From: Wuchereria bancrofti
Taxonomy: Eukaryota > Nematoda > Chromadorea > Rhabditida > Onchocercidae
Direction of reading: 5' to 3'
NCBI GenBank assembly: GCA_005281725.1
Contig: SSBO01000012.1
Location: forward strand, 18,542,242-18,606,241
DNA length: 64,000 nt
The notes below the pieces were generated by a model that saw nothing but the letters and a program-made list of their open reading frames with translations, had not been told where the DNA came from and did no database searches. Each line of letters opens with the position of its first letter. The first letter of the stretch is position 1. The position numbers and the translations under genes are program-made. This document shows, piece by piece, positions 53,501 to 64,000 of this stretch.

Positions 53501-54760
53501 AAATGTGTAAGCAGATTACAGAAACTATTAAAATTTGATAGATTCTTGAGTTATGTACATTTCGATGTAATTTATGGTGTTTCTTTCCTTTTCTAATCGC
53601 GCTCTATTTTAGAGGACTACAAGGTGAACGCGGACAACTTGGAGAACCTGGTCGACCTGGGGAACCAGGTCCACCTGGTATGTCAGGGGAACATGGGCCA
53701 ATAGGTGAGCCTGGTTTGCCGGGATCACCAGGTCTCCAAGGTCCTATTGGTCTTCCCGGACCACCGGGCGATACAGTCATATCTGGTACTGGAATTAAGG
53801 GACCAAAAGGGCCACTCGGCCCTCCAGGTCCAAAGGGAGCTACTGGACTGCGAGGCAAGCCAGCTAAGGAATCTGGTTTCGCCGGAAAACCAGGAAATAT
53901 TGGGCCTGTTGGACCACCAGGACGACACGGAAAAATAGGCGAAGAAGGACCATGGGGACCACCTGGGGAACCAGGTTTGCAAATTTTCCTCTTCCGAATT
54001 CTCCAGATCTATTATCTCTCATTTCGCGTGTATGCAGTTCCGGAAGAACTTAAAGACTGGTGTGGATTTTCAGGCCAACCAGCAACATATTGTCCATCAG
54101 ATTGTGGTGTATCACAGATATTCGCAGCACCACTAGTTAACGATTTTCTAGCAACAGTGAAAGACTAACAACAGACTGTCAAATAAATCCGGATTTTTGA
54201 TTTTTGAGTTTATTAAAAAATCAAGCAAGGTGGTAGATATTTGATTCTTGCCATATTGTCTTTTTGGTTTTATTTGGAATTATAAAGTTTTATCAAAAAT
54301 GGACCCAAAAAAGACTCGAAAAGTGCTCGAGAAATTTCTATAAAATGTGTGACTGCATTCAGATCATATCTTAAGAATTCTTTTTTAAATTATCAGTTTG
54401 AAGTTATAAGAACTAACCACATCGATAATTCGAATCAGTGATGCACCAAATTTAACTTGTACAGCACTGCTTGCATTTCGTACTGGTCTTACATTTTTGT
54501 TGTAGAAATACAATAAATCCTCATAGAGTTGATCTGCGTAACGATTACTTGACAAACCACTTACTGAAATGATTGAGGGCTGAACATTTGCTAAAAGTAA
54601 TTTTACCTTTAAGTTTGCTGGATGAGATTCACTGTATTGTGTTAGAATTATCATTGAGTAATAATCAATCACTGAACATTAGAACACTATTCAAACTAAA
54701 CCTTCAATTCTTACCATGCAATATTGCAACAATGAACTGCAATAGTCGTGATGCATTCAT
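47595..54760 (-). CDS. Nicotinic acetylcholine receptor subunit, alpha-type (vicinal cysteines)
   Basis: Twelve exons: 54715-54760 (ATG 54760), 54418-54590, 51724-51768, 51492-51601, 51302-51404, 50944-51042, 50655-50749, 50386-50549, 49993-50215, 48418-48542, 47929-48119, 47595-47804 (TAA). Phases close to 527 residues, normal for the family. Features in order: signal peptide; [14 protein letters not shown]; loop [22 protein letters not shown]; Cys-loop with 13 residues between cysteines; loop B FGGWSYNG; loop C with adjacent cysteines (YPGCCG...FY); M1 after [16 protein letters not shown]2; M3 after [18 protein letters not shown]; a cytoplasmic loop; and M4 ([11 protein letters not shown]...). 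It should form part of a pentameric acetylcholine-gated channel in nerve or muscle. Oddities: one extra residue in loop C, and Val at M2 9' and His at -1'. The collagen gene lies in intron 2 on the other strand. I cannot say which nematode subunit it is orthologous to. The exon 7 acceptor (50749 or nine bases earlier) is uncertain. Confidence 0.93.
52445..54168 (+). CDS. Cuticle collagen, nested in an intron of the receptor gene
   Basis: Five exons: 52445-52597, 52753-52895, 53234-53398, 53613-53974, 54038-54168 (TAA), 317 residues, the usual size of nematode cuticle collagens. Order: a conserved N-terminal hydrophobic segment (residues ~10-35, the cuticle-collagen N domain acting as signal anchor); a basic site LRGRR near residue 73, suited to subtilisin-like (BLI-4/KPC) processing; a cysteine pair CSGC; a short Gly-X-Y run; a spacer with CAIC; the main Gly-X-Y region with small breaks; and a C-terminal domain with DWC and CPSDC, where cysteines would crosslink chains. 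It would be secreted by the epidermis and assembled into the cuticle. AATAAA at 54182-54187 is a likely polyadenylation signal. The last intron (63 bases) is in frame without stops, so a read-through form is possible. The whole gene sits antisense inside receptor intron 2. Confidence 0.93.
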
Positions 54761-55879
54761 GATGAAAGATCGTACGGCCGTGATACTAACATTACTGGTA
54801 GGTCTTACGTAGCCCAAAAATTCCGTCAAATTCACTCACACTTTTCAGACTTAAGCTCTAATCTGTCCTAAAGTAAATTTGGAGTCAATTCTCAATTTAA
54901 AGCGCAGACTTTCGGGGTACTGCAGAATAATGAAGTGTGGATAATTGCAGATCGATTGATGGGAATCATTGCTCTCAACAACTGCACTAAACTTTCAAAA
55001 CAGCTGCCACCTGCTGCTACTGTTATTACCTCATTTTCCCCATACATCCACACGATACATTCCTGCAACGTGATATTACATTTATCGCAGAATAAAAACT
55101 TTAAGCTTGCCATCAAAAAAAAAAGCCGTGCAGTTGGACATTGAAAAACTCGGGTAGTAATAATATTAGATTTACATTTGTTAACTTCCATGTCATTTGG
55201 GCTTACAAATTTGGCTTTGTTATGCGAATATTTTGACTGCCCATCAACTGCCGATTATCAATGAATGTGTGAGAAAACTGCAAAGATAATCCAACAACTT
55301 CTAAAAAATTCTACTCATCCAAAAGGCAGCAGTACAAACTCATTTCTCGATCGATGATTTTTTTTCAGAATGCTATAAATTTAGATAATTCGAACAAGAT
55401 TCATTACTTTTTATACACTGCCATTACTACTTCCACTACAACTATTCCTACAATTTCTATTTATATCTTCAAATAATGTCAGGCTAGTTCGGAAAAAGAA
55501 GAGCGAACGACGAAGTAATTTTTCCTTTCAAAAAATTCAACTTTTGTTTACTTTCTCATTTCCAACTACTTTTTTTTATCCCAAAAAATTCAATCTGGTT
55601 TGGATTCTTACAACTGTAGTGACTACAATGCATTGGTAGCTTTTCCTTCATCTGTTTTTTTATTGTTCAATAAAAAATCGTTTTTATTGAAAATTCGAAA
55701 TACCTGTACACGACATTGCGTCAACAATTGCAACCATCTTAATATAAAATGGACTAAGAACTGACCATACGATTAGTGTTTTATCCAGTGATCACTAGTT
55801 TACAGTAGCACATAAGAAATCTTTGCTAAACTTACACGTGAAACTATCCAACGTCAATCCTACGTATTTGTCATTTATC
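54761..55879. other. Divergent intergenic region
   Basis: It separates the start of the receptor gene (minus) from the start of the Cys/Pro-rich gene (plus) and so should contain both promoters. Short open frames occur on both strands around 54900-55190 but none has supporting features. Confidence 0.5.
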
Positions 55880-56756
55880 ATGATAACCTTCTTCACGTTC
55901 CTTTCTTTGCTTATATCAGTAACTCAGAGTGGGCCATTGGAAAATACGAGACTAATCTCTTCTGATCCAAATAACAAAATAAGATTCAAACGACAATTTG
56001 GTAGATGTGGACAGTACTGCTGTTGCACAACGTATGTTACTATTTCTTCACTCAAATAAGAAAATTTATTAATAAAAAACAGCAATAAAGGCTATTTCAA
56101 AAATCTTTCAAATTTCTCAAAATATTGATTCAGACTCTGATATTTACCTTACAGCTACAAGTTAATGGTTGTTAACAAGCTAATAGACAGCTATATTCAT
56201 TGAGGACGAATATCTGCAACAAAGTTATTTTCACTGTCCTTAATGAATTTCTAAATTTAAGTAAGTTGATCTATTTTCAAATCTGGGTAAGGGAATGAAC
56301 ATTTTAGAATTGATGAAAACAGTTTAGGCCTATTTCTCACATTAGAACAAAATGATAAAGATTGATGTCCTGAATTGGAATTTTCAGTTTTTGCTGCTGT
56401 GTCCAACGTTTTTCACCACCTCCAGCAACCTTGCCACCTACAACAACACACTTAACCATACCACCTGTATGCTGCCAAATAAGCCAGCATATATGCTGCC
56501 GGCCAGAACCGCCGGTCATTCAACCACCGCCAGTCTGCTGTATGCAAACAGGTCAAGTGTTGGTACCACAGCAAGAGATGCCTACACCATTACCTGCACC
56601 GTTACCAGCAATTGGACAATGCAATTGCCATCGCACATATTCTCACCTGCACAAGTTGGCAGGTCAGAATGTTGCAACTGTTGTCCGTGCTTTGGTAATG
56701 GATGCAAAAGGCACTCTCTGTTTTTCTTCCGACACAAACTGGATGAGTCGAAGTAA
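55880..56756 (+). CDS. Small secreted Cys/Pro-rich protein
   Basis: Exon 1 is 55880-56031: MITFFTFLSLLISVTQS, a clear signal peptide, then a short propeptide ending in the basic RFKR and a mature start FGRCGQYCCC. Exon 2 starts at 56388, in phase, with FCCCVQRFSPPPATLPP, then CC pairs separated by proline-rich spacers (PPVCCQ, HICCRPEPP, PPPVCCM). Near 56600-56665 the coding signal moves to another frame, where ECCNCCPCFGNGCKRH and a basic tail run to TAA at 56754-56756. A short intron explains this: 56601-56662 or 56552-56667 both restore the frame; a frameshift is the alternative. It is probably a secreted structural or peptide product of nematodes. I do not recognise a named family, so function is open. 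Confidence 0.65.
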
Positions 56757-58570
56757 ATAATTCCCCAATACGACAGCTTAAACAAATTAATGATCTAACG
56801 AGGCATCAACCCCTAAAAAATTGAATTTCACGAAAAAGAGAACAAAAATTTGAAGTGAAATTGAAGTCATTGATTGCTTCATATTGTTTGTCAAATTTAC
56901 TCTTACAATCTTTCTGTTTCTATAAAGCAATAAGATTACCAGCAACGATTATCCCAATATCTATTCAAACTTTACATTATATTTGTAATTTGTAATCTTT
57001 AAAAATATTTGCATGTATGGATGAGAAAGATATTCTATAAACATTCTCCAAAACGTTGAAAGGGAATATGCTGAAATGAGAAAATACTTAAGAAGCGAAA
57101 TCAGGAACTGAAAGCATCATGACGCAAGAGGAAAGCTGAATAGAGTAACGTGAAAATTAACTTCAAAATTTAACTCTTAAAACTGATTAAACAAGTTTCA
57201 AACCTAAACATCACTTATTGTCTTTCATGTACTGCTCTCAAAATTTCAAATGATTATGAAGAAAAATTAGATCTTTTTTAAAAAGCCATTGAAAGAGTTA
57301 AAGCTAAAAGTCACTTTTAAAAAATCTGTGAAATTTCTCGCGAGCGATGTTTAGACCGTAGTAAGCAAAGACAATCAGTTAAAATATGAATTTTTACGTT
57401 TTTCTTACATTCAAGTCAATCATCTCAGCATTCTATTCTTTTTTTGAAACAAACGTTTCAAAAAGCAATGAGATGCGAAAAACTTTTCACAATTTGCGTT
57501 GTGATAATTCCTGACCATTGGACAGTAACAGCCACTACAGTTTCTGACGAACCTTTGCATTGATAGTTTCTTAGATTAGTAAACTTGTGGTCACATTGCT
57601 GCTTTTCCGACATTGAAAACAGCAGAGTTCAGCCTTGATAAATGTGAAAGAGAAAGCAAAAATTAAAAGCAAGCCAGAAATGCAGAATATTTGCACTGTG
57701 ACCAGTTAGTCAGTCATACCGAAAACATGACCATAAAAAGAGATCAAAGTGAAGATGCTTTGTAGACACAGTTAAGATACTTCCGGAATATCCTCCTAAA
57801 ATTTTGTTCTTTTCCTGGATAAAGTGAACATAAAAACTAGTAGTTTGAGTAAGGCTTGTATTCTTAATTGCAATTTGAAAAAAGTTCAATTCTGGAAGTC
57901 AAAATTCTCAACCTCCCGGATAATTTAGCTGTTAGTTTTGTCAGGTTTTTTCTTCATTAATGATGAAGTCGTTATAGTTGATTGGTGACACAAACGAATA
58001 GTCAAAAACAAACTTTATTGCTCGACGTTGAAAGGATTATTATTTAGTATCAAACAATATTAAACCACACAGTTTATGGTATAGGAATTTGGTTGGGGTT
58101 CGCTCTAGGTCAAAGGTTACTTCGTTGTAGCGGGAGTAGTGAGACGAGTCGAACTGAAGTTCGTTGTCCATCAAAAATGGCTTAAACCCCATATAATGAA
58201 CACTGGTTTACAACAAGCGTATGATTAGATGAGTAAAGAGTTGTCTATCGAGTGATCTTTACTCTTTACTTAGTTAAGTTTAACATAAGACTGAATGTTA
58301 GGTTAGAAAATCTCTACAGTGTTTCGATATTACATGCAGATTTGAGTTAAAGCAAAAGAACACAAACTCTTTGCTAACAACCCTGACATTAAAGATAATG
58401 CAGATAAGCTTAGCTACAACTGGGAGATGGGTGTTGGATAAATGATTGCTTACATGATATACAATTTAGAACAGTTTTGAAGAACATTCAATTAAGACAA
58501 TCTTTAGTTCCTTGAATTTAATACAATTTTATTTTGACATATCATTACAATTCGGTTTTTCCTACAAGTT
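56757..58570. other. Intergenic A+T-rich DNA
   Basis: No gene, RNA gene or repeat could be supported. A slightly more G+C-rich stretch around 58090-58190 was checked for a tRNA and does not fold as one. Confidence 0.5.
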
Positions 58571-59011
58571 TATTTGGAAGCAGTCGAATTAAGAATATTA
58601 AAATAAATATTCTACGGGCAGTAACATTACAGAAATGTTCTAAGATGCAGGTGGAACGAATCAGAAACAAATTACACTAAAAAAAAAATGCTAAAAGAGA
58701 TGTTATTTTGTAAGTTTGGTAAATTATCATTGCATAATTATAGACGTAAGCCTACGGGACAAAATGATTTATAAATGCTGGGTGGTTTCCAAACCACTGC
58801 ACCGGTGTAGTAGACTAACGCATCACTCATGATCGTTATGTGCGGTTCGCCATCTGCGCTGAAATGAAAGTAAGACTCGATCTCATTCACGTTTCACAGT
58901 AAAGAGTAGCTCTTAGTGTGTAATTTCAAATTCCAGATGTTTTACTTGTTATACAACAGGATATCCGGTATCCATATCTGATCAGACGGAACATGAAGTT
59001 TTCGAATATTA
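58571..59011 (-). pseudogene. Detached copy of receptor exon 5 and part of exon 4
   Basis: This segment repeats 51118-51557 of the receptor gene in the same orientation, 7.45 kb away. The only difference I can find is one extra A in a poly-A run. It contains intron sequence, a complete copy of exon 5 (58756-58858) and the first 66 of the 110 bases of exon 4 counted from its donor, cut off at 59011. Copied introns rule out a retrocopy. It cannot encode a receptor by itself. No unknown base marks its ends. Confidence 0.9.
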
Positions 59012-60143
59012 CCGTACATTCGTACACTGCCATAAGATTATGTTCCCTGGAAAGGATTTGCTTAAAAACAAGGAAGTGAAATAGGATCATTCATGAATTA
59101 CCTGCACAAAACCTGATCAAGCTGAAGATCATTCATCGCAGATGTATGTTTGACCTACTACAATTTCATTCCCTGTCATCCGAACTCGGCACAGCACCGA
59201 TTATAAAATAATTTGCAGCCTGACTCAAACCGGACGAAAAGTCCAGGTCAGTCTGAAGTAAAAGTAATATTAGCTTACTTATAAAATTGAGCCAAAATAT
59301 AACCCAAAGCATCTTTTCTTCATGCTCAATTCACTTAAAAACATGGAGGAAAAGCATCAGACTGCCAATGTTCGTGCCCTACCACTCCCAAAGTCACTAC
59401 GACTTACATCTACCTACCACTTTCAGTGCACGCATCACGACTACGTGGCACTTGTATATTTATATATGAAGTACCCATAATACTTCAAGTGCTCAGTCGT
59501 GTTTTTTTACGAATGATATGCATGCAAATTAAGAAAACATATGAAGAGTATATTTATATTGTAAACATCCATAACAACAAATAGGAATGGTACAATGAAT
59601 GTTCTTATTTCAAACAAACTTCTGAAATCAACAATGCAATCGTCATACCCGTAAAAATGCAGCCTACCGAAGCACTGCTAAGTTTCAACTTAATTCAGCA
59701 GTTTATTCACTAGTTTACTTAATACACATCACGCTATTTACAAAATAGTTAAATAAAAAAGGCTGTAACAACAAAAAAACGGAAAGTGTAAATCATGCTA
59801 AAGATAAACCGAAAATTTTTTTTTGCAGTTGTTGAGATCGCATAAAAATACCAAAGATAAAAATTTACACAATACTGCTGAAGCTAAAAGGTATAGTTCA
59901 TCTTCAAACTATTATGTTAAACAATGAATTCAGTAGCTGACAACCAGAAAGGTGATACTACAGGAAAAACTATACGTTTTAAATATTAAATCTAGAGCCT
60001 GAAAATTTAACACTTCCTCACAAAATTTGCGAAATATCAATTTTTTGCTGACATAATTAAAATTGGTTGCTCATGATTATAATAAACAAATCTTGTTGTT
60101 GAAATTGCTCATAATAAAATCTTGTTGAATGAATATTAATGAA
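59012..60143. other. Downstream region of the RNA polymerase II gene
   Basis: No coding sequence is supported. The portion nearest 60143 is expected to be 3' untranslated sequence of the minus-strand RPB1 gene; TTTATT at about 59701-59706 is one possible polyadenylation signal in that direction. Confidence 0.45.

Positions 60144-64000
<3,857 letters not shown>

Noticed and set aside
53604..53982. Proline-rich open frames antisense to the collagen exon
   Set aside because: Shadows of the Gly-X-Y codons; Gly codons read backwards give Pro.
58085..58190. Possible tRNA (G+C-richer stretch with a GGTTCG-like word)
   Set aside because: No matching A box, acceptor stem or anticodon arm could be drawn.

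Overview
This is A+T-rich nuclear DNA from a nematode. The evidence is a cuticle collagen with the nematode-specific N-terminal membrane region, many small introns with GT/AG borders, a nematode-style nicotinic receptor subunit, and a GATA factor with one degenerate and one canonical finger, as in the ELT-2 type. The intron sizes and base composition would suit a spirurid or filarial worm, but that placement is inference. No bacterial genes, CRISPR arrays or recognisable transposases were seen.

Layout. 1-6727: no supportable gene. 6728-7126: a GAAT microsatellite with a 275-base gap. 7493-13372: two direct ~2.8-3.1 kb copies of one block, joined by a single unknown base and carrying a decayed minus-strand reading frame. 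15771-18189 (+): an uncharacterised multi-exon gene rich in Asn, Asp and Ser. 19503-40010: the locus of a GATA transcription factor (minus). Its 3' exons occur twice (D1, D2), its middle exons once, and its first exon plus upstream DNA twice (U1, U2). 40364-45921 (minus): a complete 15-exon TM9SF2-type nonaspanin. 47595-54760 (minus): a complete 12-exon nicotinic receptor subunit whose second intron holds a complete cuticle collagen gene (52445-54168) on the opposite strand. 55880-56756 (+): a small secreted Cys/Pro-rich protein. 58571-59011: a detached copy of part of the receptor gene. 60144 to the window end (minus): the 3' part of the RNA polymerase II largest subunit, including the whole C-terminal heptad domain.

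The feature that most needs care is the set of tandem duplications. All three single unknown bases, and one 16-base gap, sit exactly at junctions between near-copies. In the GATA locus the pattern is D1 | n | D2-core-U1 | N16 | U2. That is what results if allelic contig ends are laid end to end instead of merged. If the layout were real, it would be a gene with two first exons/promoters and two alternative zinc-finger 3' ends, and both sets of exons are intact. Read depth and long reads decide between these.

The genes do not form a pathway. They are an ordinary eukaryotic neighbourhood: basal transcription (RPB1), membrane-protein trafficking (TM9SF2), neuromuscular signalling (receptor), cuticle (collagen) and probable gut or epidermal regulation (GATA factor). 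All exon coordinates were read by eye from splice signals and reading-frame continuity. For the four larger complete genes the exon phases close to an open frame of the length expected for the family.
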